Under the pieces are notes generated by a model. The model searched no databases. It had not been told where the DNA came from and saw nothing but the letters and a program-made list of their open reading frames with translations. A stretch of DNA of 64,000 nt from an uncultured Clostridia bacterium (GTDB taxonomy: Bacteria; Bacillota; Clostridia; Lachnospirales; Anaerotignaceae). This document shows positions 30,791-40,051 of the stretch, one piece after another (position 1 is the first letter of the stretch; every line of letters starts with the position of its first letter). The position numbers and the translations under genes are program-made. Location: the NCBI GenBank assembly GCA_910583755.1, contig CAJTZO010000002.1, forward strand, positions 1 to 64,000, given 5' to 3'.

Positions 30791-32308
30791 ATGGAAAAAA
30801 ATTCTGTGTTGGAAATGAGAGGAATTTATAAAACATTTCCAGGCGTAAAAGCATTACAAAATGTAGATTTTACCCTTGAAAAGGGAGAAATACACGCTTT
30901 GATGGGGGAAAATGGTGCCGGAAAATCTACACTGATTAAAGTATTAACAGGTGTGGAGGAATTTGAAACAGGGCAAATTATGATTGATGGAAAGGATAAG
31001 CCAATTATCAACCATAGTCCACAGGAAGCACAAAATAACGGAATTAGTACAGTATATCAAGAAGTCAATCTTTGCCCCAATCTTTCTGTAGCAGAAAATC
31101 TTTTTATTGGTAGAGAACCAAAAAAAGGTGGCTTGATTGACTGGAAAACCATGAACCAAAGGGCAAGTGATTTGTTAAAAAGTTTAGATATCCATGCAGA
31201 TGTGACAAAAACCATTGATAATTATTCTATTGCGATTCAGCAGATGATTGCAATAGCAAGAGCAGTAGATATGTCTGCAAAAGTTTTAATCTTAGATGAA
31301 CCAACTTCCTCCTTGGATGATAGTGAAGTAGAAAAACTATTTCAGTTAATGACAAAACTAAAAAGGGAAGGGGTTGGCATTATCTTTGTAACCCACTTTT
31401 TAGAGCAGGTTTATGCTGTTTGTGACAAAATCACAGTATTAAGAAATGGACAATTAGTAGGACAATTTACAACAGCAGAGTTACCACGTGTTCAATTAGT
31501 AGCGAAAATGATGGGAAAAGATTTTGATGATTTAGCTTCTATCAAGGGAGATACGGCGAAAGAATTTAGTGAAAAAGAGGAAGATATTACGATTAAAGCA
31601 GTGGGGCTTGGAAAAAATGGATATATTAAACCATTTGATTTAGTCATACATAAGGGGGAAGTGCTTGGATTTACTGGTTTGTTAGGTTCTGGACGTTCCG
31701 AAACAGTACGCCTTTTATATGGTGCAGAAAAGGCAGATACAGGAGAACTTTTGGTAAAAGGGCAAAAGGTAGTCGCAAAACATCCCCTTACTTCTATGAA
31801 TGCAGGTATGGCTTATTTGCCAGAAGACCGTAAAAATGAAGGAATTATTGCAGACCTTTCTGTAAGAGAGAATTTGATATTAGCTTTACAGGCAAAAAGG
31901 GGTGTGTTCCATTTAATCAGTAAAAAACAACAGGAGGAGTTTACAGATAAATATATTAAAATGCTTCAGGTAAAAACAGCAAGCAGAGAAACAACAATTA
32001 AATCTCTTTCTGGTGGAAATCAGCAAAAGGTAATCATTGGAAGATGGCTTTTAACAAATCCAGATTTTTTGATATTAGATGAACCAACAAGAGGAATTGA
32101 TATTGGTACAAAAACAGAAATTCAAAAACTGGTTTTGAAATTAGCAGAAGAAGGTATGGCAGTTGTATTTATATCCTCTGAAATTGAAGAAATGCTTCGA
32201 ACTTGTGACCGTATGGTAGTTATGAGAGACGGCGCAAAGGTAGGAGAATTGAGCGGAGAGGACATGAATCAATCAACAATTATGTCTACCATAGCAGGGG
32301 GGCATTGA
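30791..32308 (+). CDS. Sugar ABC transporter ATP-binding protein, YtfR-like (tandem ABC domains)
   Basis: 505 aa with two ABC modules. First: Walker A GENGAGKST, Q-loop YQEVN, Walker B VLILDEPTSSLDD. Second: degenerate P-loop GLLGSGRSE, signature LSGGNQQK, Walker B FLILDEPTRGID. This layout is that of the RbsA/MglA/YtfR class of pentose/hexose importers. ATG at 30791 preferred over a TTG three codons upstream, with AAGGGG about 10 nt before it. Translationally close-packed with the two permease genes. Confidence 0.93.
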   Translation: MEKNSVLEMRGIYKTFPGVKALQNVDFTLEKGEIHALMGENGAGKSTLIKVLTGVEEFETGQIMIDGKDKPIINHSPQEAQNNGISTVYQEVNLCPNLSVAENLFIGREPKKGGLIDWKTMNQRASDLLKSLDIHADVTKTIDNYSIAIQQMIAIARAVDMSAKVLILDEPTSSLDDSEVEKLFQLMTKLKREGVGIIFVTHFLEQVYAVCDKITVLRNGQLVGQFTTAELPRVQLVAKMMGKDFDDLASIKGDTAKEFSEKEEDITIKAVGLGKNGYIKPFDLVIHKGEVLGFTGLLGSGRSETVRLLYGAEKADTGELLVKGQKVVAKHPLTSMNAGMAYLPEDRKNEGIIADLSVRENLILALQAKRGVFHLISKKQQEEFTDKYIKMLQVKTASRETTIKSLSGGNQQKVIIGRWLLTNPDFLILDEPTRGIDIGTKTEIQKLVLKLAEEGMAVVFISSEIEEMLRTCDRMVVMRDGAKVGELSGEDMNQSTIMSTIAGGH

Positions 32309-32310
32309 TT

Positions 32311-33369
32311 ATGAATCAAGAAAAAATAAAAAATATCACATCTCAAAGGCTATTTTTGCCAATATTCTGTTTAATACTGGTACTTCTGATAAACGTTGTG
32401 ACAACTCCTAACTTTTTTTCAATCTCTATTCGTGACGGCGTACTTTATGGTTATATTATAGACATTATCAATAGAGCTTCTGAATTAGTTATTTTGGCGA
32501 TAGGTATGACATTGGTGGTATCTGCTTCCGCAGGAACAGATATTTCAGTGGGTGCTATTATGGCAGTGAGTGCGGCTGTTTGCTGTAATATTTTAAGTGG
32601 TGGTGAACGAGCAGCAACAGAATATGCAAATCCATTATTATTAGGATTTTTAGCAGCAATTATAGTAGGCGTTTTGATTGGCTGTTTTAATGGTTTTTTG
32701 GTAGCAAAATTAAACATACAGCCGATGGTTGCCACATTGATTATGTTTACAGCAGGACGTGGTATTGCACAGTTGATTACAGATGGACAAATTACCTATG
32801 TTCGTGTAGACAGTTACAGAGTGTTAGGTGCATCGTTCAAAGGGATACCAATCCCAACGCCATTTATTGTAGCAGCAATTATGGTTGCTTTCACAGCATT
32901 ATTATTGAGCAAAACAGCATTAGGAATGTATATCCAATCTGTTGGTATTAATAAAAAAGCATCTAGTTTTATTGGAATTAAATCCATTTTTATTATCTTT
33001 TTGACATATGCTTATTGCGGTTTTTGTTCTGGGCTTGCAGGTTTAATTGCATCTAGCCGTATTTATTCCGCAGATGCAAATAATATTGGTTTGAATATGG
33101 AACTTGATGCCATTTTAGCAGTTGCTATTGGTGGCAATTCCTTAGCAGGTGGTAAATTTTCGATTGCAGGCTCTGTCATTGGTGCCTATACCATACAGGC
33201 ATTAACAACAACACTTTATGCAATGCATGTTTCTTCTGACCAAGTGCCGGTTTATAAAGCAATCGTTGTTGTAATTATTGTAGCATTGCAATCACCAGGA
33301 TTTGCAAGATGGAGAAAAAATTTGGCAAAAAAGAAAAGTGTAAATGTTTCACAAAAGGAGGCGGCTTAA
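32311..33369 (+). CDS. Sugar ABC transporter permease, YtfT-like
   Basis: 352 aa, BPD_transp_2 family with 8-10 hydrophobic segments. Diagnostic stretches: LAIGMTLVVSASAGTDISVGA, NGFLVAKLNIQPMVATL, and AVAIGGNSLAGGKFSIAGSVIGAY. ATG 32311 lies 2 bp after the ATPase stop with GGGGGG 8 nt upstream. Forms the membrane pore with the next gene product. Confidence 0.92.
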   Translation: MNQEKIKNITSQRLFLPIFCLILVLLINVVTTPNFFSISIRDGVLYGYIIDIINRASELVILAIGMTLVVSASAGTDISVGAIMAVSAAVCCNILSGGERAATEYANPLLLGFLAAIIVGVLIGCFNGFLVAKLNIQPMVATLIMFTAGRGIAQLITDGQITYVRVDSYRVLGASFKGIPIPTPFIVAAIMVAFTALLLSKTALGMYIQSVGINKKASSFIGIKSIFIIFLTYAYCGFCSGLAGLIASSRIYSADANNIGLNMELDAILAVAIGGNSLAGGKFSIAGSVIGAYTIQALTTTLYAMHVSSDQVPVYKAIVVVIIVALQSPGFARWRKNLAKKKSVNVSQKEAA

Positions 33370-33370
33370 T

Positions 33371-34387
33371 ATGAAAAATAAAAAACAATTAAATCAAACG
33401 AGCTTCCTTTTAATGATTACCATTATATTGTTTTTTGTAATGTATGGTATTGGTTGTGTATTATTTAATGCGCAAGGTTTTTCAAAGACACAAAACTTTT
33501 TAAATTTATTTATTTCTAATGCAGGTTTGATTGTCATAGGCATTGGTATGACGGTTGTTATGATTACAGGTGGTATTGATATTAGTGTTGGTTCTTTTGT
33601 TGCTATGGGTTGTATGATGTTAGCCTATATGATGGAAAAGGGCAATGTTGGTGCAGTTCCTGCGGTTTTGATTGTATTAATAACAGGTATCCTGTTTGGA
33701 TTAGTACAAGGATTTTTGGTTGCTTATATGGATATACAGCCGTTTATTGTAACCTTAGCAGGTATGTTTTTTGCAAGAGGAATGACAGCCATTATTTCAA
33801 AAGATATGATTAGTATTACCAATGCAACTTTTATGGCATGGGCAAAAGCAAGAATTTATTTACCATTTGGTGGATATTATAATAAAAAAGGCGTTTTAAT
33901 ACAACCTTATATTTATCCTACTGTAGTGATTGCAATTTTGCTTTTGATAGCAGCTTTTGTTATGCTGAAGTATACAAAATTTGGAAGAAGTATTTATGCA
34001 GTTGGTGGAAATGAGCAATCTGCGTTAATGTTAGGCTTGAATGTTAGAAAAGTAAAATTAAAAGCATATGTATTAGATGGATTTTTATGTGGTGTTGGCA
34101 GCATTTTATTCTGCTTAAATACATTAGGTGGTTTTGTGGAACAGGCGAAAGGCTTTGAAATGGATGCAATCGCATCTTCTGTTATTGGTGGTACATTGTT
34201 GACAGGTGGTGTAGGTAATGTCATTGGCACCTTGTTTGGTGTACTGATTAAGGCAACCATTGAGGCATTTATTACCTTTCAAGGAACGCTTTCTTCTTGG
34301 TGGACACGTATTACGATTGCAGCGTTGCTTTGCTTCTTTATTGTATTACAATCTGTGCTTTCCATGATGAAAACCAAAAAACAATAA
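33371..34387 (+). CDS. Sugar ABC transporter permease, YjfF-like
   Basis: 338 aa, second BPD_transp_2 permease: VIGIGMTVVMITGGIDISVGSF, VAYMDIQPFIVTLAGMFFARG, YAVGGNEQSALMLGLNV and SVIGGTLLTGGVGNVIGTLFG. Start directly after the previous stop, with AGGAGG 9 nt upstream. Two different permeases plus YtfQ/YtfR types reproduce the ytfQRT-yjfF arrangement. Confidence 0.92.
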   Translation: MKNKKQLNQTSFLLMITIILFFVMYGIGCVLFNAQGFSKTQNFLNLFISNAGLIVIGIGMTVVMITGGIDISVGSFVAMGCMMLAYMMEKGNVGAVPAVLIVLITGILFGLVQGFLVAYMDIQPFIVTLAGMFFARGMTAIISKDMISITNATFMAWAKARIYLPFGGYYNKKGVLIQPYIYPTVVIAILLLIAAFVMLKYTKFGRSIYAVGGNEQSALMLGLNVRKVKLKAYVLDGFLCGVGSILFCLNTLGGFVEQAKGFEMDAIASSVIGGTLLTGGVGNVIGTLFGVLIKATIEAFITFQGTLSSWWTRITIAALLCFFIVLQSVLSMMKTKKQ

Positions 34388-34460
34388 AAACTTTGATGTC
34401 ATGAAATTTGCAGATAAACAACAATAGACGTAAAAAAAATTAGAAAAGCAAAAAATTTTA

Positions 34461-34694
34461 CCAGCTTGTCAAAAAAGTGGTTTATCATAAATTTGATAAA
34501 GGTCAGAAATTTCTGGAGGAACTTTTTTTCTCTTGTGGAAAGTTCCTCCAGACCATTTCAAAAACACGCTTGCAAGCGGAAAAACCTTGGGCTTTGCCCA
34601 AACCTACTCGCTTTTTTTCAAAAAAGCAAGGCAAAAAATTTTCGGGGAAAACTTTATTTTCCCATCTTCAAACAGAAGTTTATCAACAGACTGT
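34461..34694. repeat. Variant element: same ends, different interior
   Basis: Left end CCAGCTTGTCAAAAAA and right end TTATCAACAGACTG match the two ends of the dispersed element (reverse orientation), but the interior is different: a GGAGGAACTTT / AAAGTTCCTCC hairpin (34516-34549), CACGCTTGCAAGCG, and CCTTGGGCTTTGCCCAAACC. The hairpin half resembles 20625-20690. It occupies most of the 382-bp gap before araA. Confidence 0.65.
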
Positions 34695-34697
34695 TTA

Positions 34698-34717
34698 ACT
34701 GAAGCATTTGCTTCAGT
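34698..34717. terminator. Hairpin before araA
   Basis: ACTGAAGC attt GCTTCAGT perfect stem without a following T-run. It may cap the ABC transcript or act in the araA leader. Confidence 0.4.
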
Positions 34718-34769
34718 CAAGATAAAATGCTTTTGGTTTCTTTCAAAAAAAATATAGGAGGAATAGTAT

Positions 34770-36263
34770 ATGAAAAAATATCAGTTTTGGTTTTGTACAG
34801 GTTCTCAAGATTTATATGGTGATATATGTTTAGAGCATGTAGCACAACATTCTAAAATTATTGTAGAAGAATTAAATAAAAGTGGAAATTTACCTTTTGA
34901 AGTAGTTTGGAAACCTACATTAATTACAAATGAAGTCATTCGTAAAACATTGAATGAAGCAAATGCAGATGAAAATTGTGCAGGTGTTATTACATGGATG
35001 CATACCTTTTCTCCTGCAAAAAGTTGGATATTAGGGTTACAGGAATATAGAAAACCACTTTGTCATTTACATACACAGTTCAATCAAGAAATTCCTTATG
35101 ATGAAATTGATATGGATTTTATGAATGAAAATCAGTCTGCACATGGTGGCAGAGAATACGGACATATTGTAAGTCGTATGGGTATAGAAAGAAAAGTGAT
35201 TGTAGGGCATTGGGCAGAAAAAGCAGTACAAAAACAGTTAGCAGATTGGCAAAGAACAGCAATTGGTGTAATGGAGTCTTCTCATATTAGAGTAATGCGT
35301 GTAGCGGATAACATGAGAAATGTAGCTGTTACAGAAGGTGATAAAGTAGAAGCACAGATTAAGTTTGGCTGGGAAGTAGATGCTTATCCAGTGAATGAAA
35401 TTGTAGAAGCAGTCAATGCTGTGTCAAAAGGTGATACAGATACATTAGTAGAAGAATATTATGAGAAATATGAAATTTTGTTAGAAGGCAGAGACGAAAA
35501 AGAATTTAGAGAACATGCAGCGGTACAGGCACAGATTGAAATTGGTTTTGAAAGATTTTTAAAAGAAAAAGATTATCATGCCATTGTTACTCATTTTGGG
35601 GACTTGGGCGGATTAAAACAACTTCCTGGTTTGGCTATTCAAAGATTAATGGAAAAAGGCTATGGCTTTGGGGCAGAAGGTGACTGGAAAACAGCAGCGA
35701 TGGTTCGCTTGATGAAAATTATGACGGAAGGTACAAAAGATGCAAAAGGTACAACATTCTTTGAAGATTATACCTATAATTTCGTAAAAGGAAAAGAAGG
35801 AATTTTACAAGCGCATATGTTAGAAATTTGCCCTAGTATTGCAGATGGCAAAATTGCCATCAAAGAGTGTCCTCTTAGTATGGGAAACCGAGAAGACCCT
35901 GCAAGATTGGTATTTACAGCAAAAGAAGGACATGGCGTTGCAACTTCCTTAATTGACTTGGGGGATAGATTCCGCTTGATTATTAATGATGTTAATGTAA
36001 AAAAAGCAGAAAAACATATGCCCAAATTACCAGTTGCAACTGCATTCTGGACACCAGAACCAAATCTTGAAGTTGGTGCAGCAGCTTGGATTTATGCAGG
36101 TGGAGCACATCATACAGCATTTTCTTATGATTTGACAGCGGAACAAATGGGAGATTGGGCGGCTTGCATGGGCATTGAAGCTGTTTACATTGATAAAGAT
36201 ACAAATATCCGTCAGTTTAGAAATGAATTAAAATGGAATGACATGTATTATAAACTCCGCTGA
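34770..36263 (+). CDS. araA: L-arabinose isomerase
   Basis: 497 aa, usual length. Converts L-arabinose to L-ribulose, Mn2+-dependent. Conserved segments: FWFCTGSQDLYG at the start, WMHTFSPAKSWI near 77, HLHTQFN, GRE(Y)GHI, and GDWKTAAMVR; the metal ligands expected in E. coli AraA (two Glu, two His) fall in FGAEGDWK, FFEDYTY, THFGD and AGGAHHTAFS. GGAGGA ribosome site. First of araA-kinase-araD. Confidence 0.95.
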   Translation: MKKYQFWFCTGSQDLYGDICLEHVAQHSKIIVEELNKSGNLPFEVVWKPTLITNEVIRKTLNEANADENCAGVITWMHTFSPAKSWILGLQEYRKPLCHLHTQFNQEIPYDEIDMDFMNENQSAHGGREYGHIVSRMGIERKVIVGHWAEKAVQKQLADWQRTAIGVMESSHIRVMRVADNMRNVAVTEGDKVEAQIKFGWEVDAYPVNEIVEAVNAVSKGDTDTLVEEYYEKYEILLEGRDEKEFREHAAVQAQIEIGFERFLKEKDYHAIVTHFGDLGGLKQLPGLAIQRLMEKGYGFGAEGDWKTAAMVRLMKIMTEGTKDAKGTTFFEDYTYNFVKGKEGILQAHMLEICPSIADGKIAIKECPLSMGNREDPARLVFTAKEGHGVATSLIDLGDRFRLIINDVNVKKAEKHMPKLPVATAFWTPEPNLEVGAAAWIYAGGAHHTAFSYDLTAEQMGDWAACMGIEAVYIDKDTNIRQFRNELKWNDMYYKLR

Positions 36264-36280
36264 GAAAGGAGAAATATCCT

Positions 36281-37870
36281 ATGGTAAAAGAAAGTATTTT
36301 GGAAGGGAATACCGCACTGGGAATTGAGTTTGGCTCTACTAGAATCAAGGCAATCTTGATAGACGAAACTAAAACACCTATTGCACAAGGGAGTTATGAA
36401 TGGGAAAATCGACTTGAAAATAATATCTGGACCTATTCTATGGAAGATATTATGACAGGTTTAAAAGAATGTTATAGTGATTTAGCAAAAGATGTAAAAC
36501 AAAAGTATGATGTGGTATTGAAAAAAATAGGTTCCATTGGCATTAGTGCTATGATGCATGGATATATGGCTTTTGATAACAAAGGAGAATTGTTAGTTCC
36601 TTTTAGAACATGGAGAAATACTATGACGCAGCAGGCAGCAGAAAAATTAACAACACTATTTCAATATAACATTCCACAAAGATGGAGCATTGCCCATTTG
36701 TATCAGGCTATATTGAATCAAGAAACCCATGTTTCTGAAATAGATTTTTTGACAACGTTAGCTGGTTTTATCCATTTTAAATTGACAGGGAAAAAAGTAT
36801 TAGGTGTAGGGGATGCATCTGGTATGTTTCCGATTGATAGCACTACTGGTACGTATTATGACAATATGGTAAAACAATTTGATGATTTGGTTGCAGAAAA
36901 AAATTTCAAATGGAAATTAAACGATATTTTGCCAAAAGTTTTAACAGCAGGAGAACAAGCAGGAGTCTTGACAGAAGAAGGCATAAAATTATTAGATGCT
37001 TCCGGTAATTTAGAAGCAGGAATTCCATTTTGTCCACCAGAAGGTGATGCGGGAACAGGAATGACAGCTACAAATAGTGTTGCTGTTCGTACAGGTAATG
37101 TTTCTGCGGGTACTTCTGTATTTGCTATGGTTGTTTTAGAAAAAGAATTATCAAAAGTATATCCGGAAATTGATTTAGTGACAACACCAACAGGCCATTT
37201 AGTAGGTATGGTACATTGCAATAATTGTACCTCCGATTTAAATGCTTGGGTAAATTTGTTCCAAGAATATGGCGAAATTATGGGATTGAAAGCGGATAAA
37301 AATGAAATTTTTTCAGCATTGTATCATAAAGCATTAGAAGGAGATGCAGATTGTGGCGGATTACTTTCTTACTGTTATCTTTCTGGAGAACCCATTACAG
37401 AATTAGAAGAAGGTAGACCACTTTTTGTAAGAATGCCAGACAGTAAATTCCATTTGTCAAACTTTATGAGAACCCATTTATATAGTTCTTTAGCAACCTT
37501 AAAAATAGGATTAGATATTTTATTTAAGCAAGAAGGTGTCACACTAAACAATCTTATGGGACACGGTGGACTTTTTAAAACAAAAGGTGTTGGACAAAAA
37601 GTTATGGCAGCAGCAGCTTCTGTACCAGTTTCTGTAATGGAAACAGCTGGAGAAGGTGGTGCATGGGGTATTGCAATATTAGCAGACTATATGAAACAAA
37701 AACAAAATAATGAAACATTAGAACAATATCTTAATGAAAAAGTATTTGCCAATAGTGAGGCAGTAACAATAGCACCTGATAAAAAAGATAGTGAAGGTTT
37801 TGATAAATTTATTTCCTTGTATCAAAAAGGGTTGGCAATCGAAAAGGCAGCAGTAGAAGTAATGAAATAA
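36281..37870 (+). CDS. araB: FGGY-family carbohydrate kinase, probable L-ribulokinase
   Basis: 529 aa. Two-domain FGGY kinase: N-terminal phosphate loop ALGIEFGSTRIKAILID near residue 14, GISAMMHGYMAFD near 87, RTWRNT, and C-terminal GHGGLFKTKGVGQKVMAAA and ETAGEGGAWGIA near 450. It is shorter than and clearly different from enteric AraB and resembles the alternative kinase found beside araA/araD in clostridia. From position it should phosphorylate L-ribulose to L-ribulose 5-phosphate; substrate is inferred from context. 17 bp after araA. Confidence 0.82.
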   Translation: MVKESILEGNTALGIEFGSTRIKAILIDETKTPIAQGSYEWENRLENNIWTYSMEDIMTGLKECYSDLAKDVKQKYDVVLKKIGSIGISAMMHGYMAFDNKGELLVPFRTWRNTMTQQAAEKLTTLFQYNIPQRWSIAHLYQAILNQETHVSEIDFLTTLAGFIHFKLTGKKVLGVGDASGMFPIDSTTGTYYDNMVKQFDDLVAEKNFKWKLNDILPKVLTAGEQAGVLTEEGIKLLDASGNLEAGIPFCPPEGDAGTGMTATNSVAVRTGNVSAGTSVFAMVVLEKELSKVYPEIDLVTTPTGHLVGMVHCNNCTSDLNAWVNLFQEYGEIMGLKADKNEIFSALYHKALEGDADCGGLLSYCYLSGEPITELEEGRPLFVRMPDSKFHLSNFMRTHLYSSLATLKIGLDILFKQEGVTLNNLMGHGGLFKTKGVGQKVMAAAASVPVSVMETAGEGGAWGIAILADYMKQKQNNETLEQYLNEKVFANSEAVTIAPDKKDSEGFDKFISLYQKGLAIEKAAVEVMK

Positions 37871-37881
37871 AGGGTGATGTT

Positions 37882-38574
37882 ATGTTAGAACAATTAAAGA
37901 AAGAAGTTTATGAAGCAAATATGCTTTTACCCAAATATGGATTGGTTACATTTACATGGGGAAATGTTTCTGCTGTTGACAGAGAAAAGGGCTTATTTGT
38001 GATTAAACCATCTGGTGTAGATTATGAAAAAATGACAGCAGAAGATATGGTAGTAATGGATTTAAAAGGAAATAAAGTAGAAGGAGATTTGAATCCATCT
38101 TCTGATACGAAAACACATTTAGTATTATATAATCGTTTTCCAAACATTGGCGGAATTGTACATACACATAGTGCTTGGGCAACTTCTTGGGCACAGTCTG
38201 GAAAAGCTATCCCTTGCTATGGCACAACTCATGCAGACTATATTTATGGAGAAGTGCCTTGTGCCAGAAATCTGACCACAAGAGAAATTGAAGAAGATTA
38301 CGAATATAATACTGGTGTACTAATAGCAGATTTATTTGAAAAAAGAAAGATAGACCCCAAAGCAGTGCCTTGTGTACTTTGTAAAAATCATGGACCTTTT
38401 GCTTGGGGAAAAAATGCGCATGAGGCTGTACATAATGCGGTTGTGTTGGAAGAAGTAGCAAAAATGGCAGCACAATGTGAATGGATAAATCAAGAAGTCA
38501 AACCAGCGCCTCATTATTTGCAGCAAAAGCATTATATGAGAAAACATGGTCCAAATGCTTACTATGGACAGTAA
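37882..38574 (+). CDS. araD: L-ribulose-5-phosphate 4-epimerase
   Basis: 230 aa class II aldolase-fold epimerase, Zn2+-dependent. TWGNVSAVDREKGLFVIKPSGVDY, SSDTKTH, the ligand pair VHTHSAWA and the third His in KNHGPFAWG match E. coli AraD closely. It yields D-xylulose 5-phosphate for the pentose phosphate/phosphoketolase routes. GGGTGATG ribosome region 11 bp after the kinase stop; followed by a perfect terminator. Confidence 0.95.
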   Translation: MLEQLKKEVYEANMLLPKYGLVTFTWGNVSAVDREKGLFVIKPSGVDYEKMTAEDMVVMDLKGNKVEGDLNPSSDTKTHLVLYNRFPNIGGIVHTHSAWATSWAQSGKAIPCYGTTHADYIYGEVPCARNLTTREIEEDYEYNTGVLIADLFEKRKIDPKAVPCVLCKNHGPFAWGKNAHEAVHNAVVLEEVAKMAAQCEWINQEVKPAPHYLQQKHYMRKHGPNAYYGQ

Positions 38575-38637
38575 TTTTTTAAAAAGCTTGTAAGGGCTTG
38601 GAAACAAAGTTCCTAATATCTGATACTGGTTAAATTG

Positions 38638-38667
38638 AAAACCTTGAGATAACATCTCAAGGTTTTT
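38638..38667 (+). terminator. Terminator of the ara operon
   Basis: AAAACCTTGAGAT aac ATCTCAAGGTTTT, a 13-bp perfect stem, then T. The dispersed element starts at the very next base. Confidence 0.88.
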
Positions 38668-38812
38668 GTCTGTCAATAAAGTCTTTTTTTTGTAGGTTTC
38701 ACACACACTTTTGTAAAAAAAGTTGAACAAAAAACTTTCCTGAAAAAACTAGCATTTTTCCTTATAAAATCAATCTTTTTAGCGAAACGCTAGTTTTGCA
38801 TTAAGGTTTTTT
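38668..38812 (+). repeat. Dispersed stem-loop element, copy abutting the ara terminator
   Basis: GTCTGTCAATAAAGTC start, AAAAAAAGTTGAACAAAAAAC, CTAGCATTTTTCCTTATAAAATC, AGCGAAACGCTAG, ending TTGCATTAAGG; right-hand palindrome and right terminal repeat absent. It runs up to the 3' end of the minus-strand TIGR04076 gene. Confidence 0.82.
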
Positions 38813-38816
38813 CTTT

Positions 38817-39131
38817 TTATGATTCTACTGTTTCTAATTTGAAGATTACAGGTCTTAATCCATCATTACAAGTGCAAATTGCAACACCGGGTTTTCTAAC
38901 CCATACACCACCATAAATAAGTTCGTTTTCTGCACCATGTGCTAAAGCAAAAACATATTGAAAAATTCCTTTCCATGCTTCATCACAAAGCCCTTCTGGT
39001 TTTTCATAACTTGTGTAAAATACTTGTCCTTCTTCTTGTAACGGACAGGATGTAAACCCTTCTACAGCATATTCTTTTACTAAATCTTCATTTAATGTTT
39101 TCTTTAATACAGTAATTTTTACTTGTTTCAT
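38817..39131 (-). CDS. TIGR04076 family protein, 104 aa
   Basis: Starts MKQVKITVLKKTLNEDLVKEYA with AGGAGG 7 nt before the ATG at 39131. Family-like features are CPLQEEGQVF with a conserved Cys near residue 28, FCDEAWKG-like LCDEAWKGIFQYVFALAHG, and a C-terminal CNDGLRPVIFKLE. Four Cys suggest metal or redox chemistry, but no function is established for the family. Monocistronic. Confidence 0.82.
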   Translation of the reverse strand: MKQVKITVLKKTLNEDLVKEYAVEGFTSCPLQEEGQVFYTSYEKPEGLCDEAWKGIFQYVFALAHGAENELIYGGVWVRKPGVAICTCNDGLRPVIFKLETVES

Positions 39132-39344
39132 TTTTTTCCTCCTTTGTCGATATATTGTATATAGTGTAACATCAAAATAACATAATTTCAAGGAAAAAGG
39201 TAGTTTAATTTATTATAATTATACAAAGTTTTAGAAAGAAAAAAATAAATTTAGTCATTTTATTATAAGAAAAGGATGAGGAGATAAATAAATTTTGACA
39301 TTTTGTGCAAAAAAGATTATACTGTATCAAAGGAGATGAAAAAT

Positions 39345-39824
39345 ATGGTAAAAAAAATTTTATTATTAGGAAATCCAGATTTATATAAAACTAGTGAAGA
39401 GGTAAAGCAAGGAGAAGACTTGACAGAACTGATACAAGATTTACATGATACATTAATGGATTATAAACAAAAATATCATGCAGGACGTGCGATTGCTGCC
39501 CCTCAAATTGGTGTTAGAAAAAGAGTAATTTATTTTTATGTTGACCATGCAATTACGTTTATCAATCCAGTATTAACTTTTCCAGATGAAGAAAAAATGG
39601 AAGTACAAGATGATTGTATGTCTTTTCCAAATTTATTGGTAAAAGTAAAAAGATATCAAAGATGTACGATTACCTATAAAACACCAGAATGGAAAGAAGA
39701 AAAAATGGAATTAGAGGGGGATTTGTCAGAGTTATTACAACATGAGTATGACCATTTAGATGGGATACTTGCTACCATGCGTGCTATAGACAATCGTTCT
39801 TTTTCCCTTGTTGAAAGAGAGTAA
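39345..39824 (+). CDS. def: Peptide deformylase
   Basis: 160-aa metallohydrolase that removes the formyl group from nascent peptides. Motif I is AGRAIAAPQIG (canonical GxGLAAxQ has Gly where this has Ala), motif II DDCMS keeps the metal-binding Cys (canonical EGCLS), and motif III HEYDHLDG is intact. Start at 39345 chosen for GGAG 9 nt upstream. The altered motifs I and II suggest a second, divergent deformylase rather than the main housekeeping copy. Terminated by a hairpin at 39905. Confidence 0.85.
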   Translation: MVKKILLLGNPDLYKTSEEVKQGEDLTELIQDLHDTLMDYKQKYHAGRAIAAPQIGVRKRVIYFYVDHAITFINPVLTFPDEEKMEVQDDCMSFPNLLVKVKRYQRCTITYKTPEWKEEKMELEGDLSELLQHEYDHLDGILATMRAIDNRSFSLVERE

Positions 39825-39904
39825 AAGAATTTTAACCTTATTTGATAGAACAGAATATAAAATTGTAAAGAAATCACATAAGGCAATAAAAAACTTTTAT
39901 AGCT

Positions 39905-39933
39905 AAGACAGTGCAATAGGACTGTCTTTTTTT
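39905..39933 (+). terminator. Terminator after def
   Basis: AAGACAGT gcaatagg ACTGTCTT stem followed by seven T. Confidence 0.8.
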
Positions 39934-40051
39934 CATAAAAAGTAAGGATAAGTTTTTGTTCTTTTTATTGTTAGGAATAAATTTTCTCTTTTGGAATAAA
40001 ATGATAAAAATGGTACAAGTTTTTTTGCAAAAGAGGAAGGAGAACAAATAT

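Noticed and set aside
34466..34757. Three overlapping plus-strand frames of 73-78 codons before araA
   Set aside because: All lie within the variant repeat element; overlapping frames in three phases, no ribosome site, no family resemblance.
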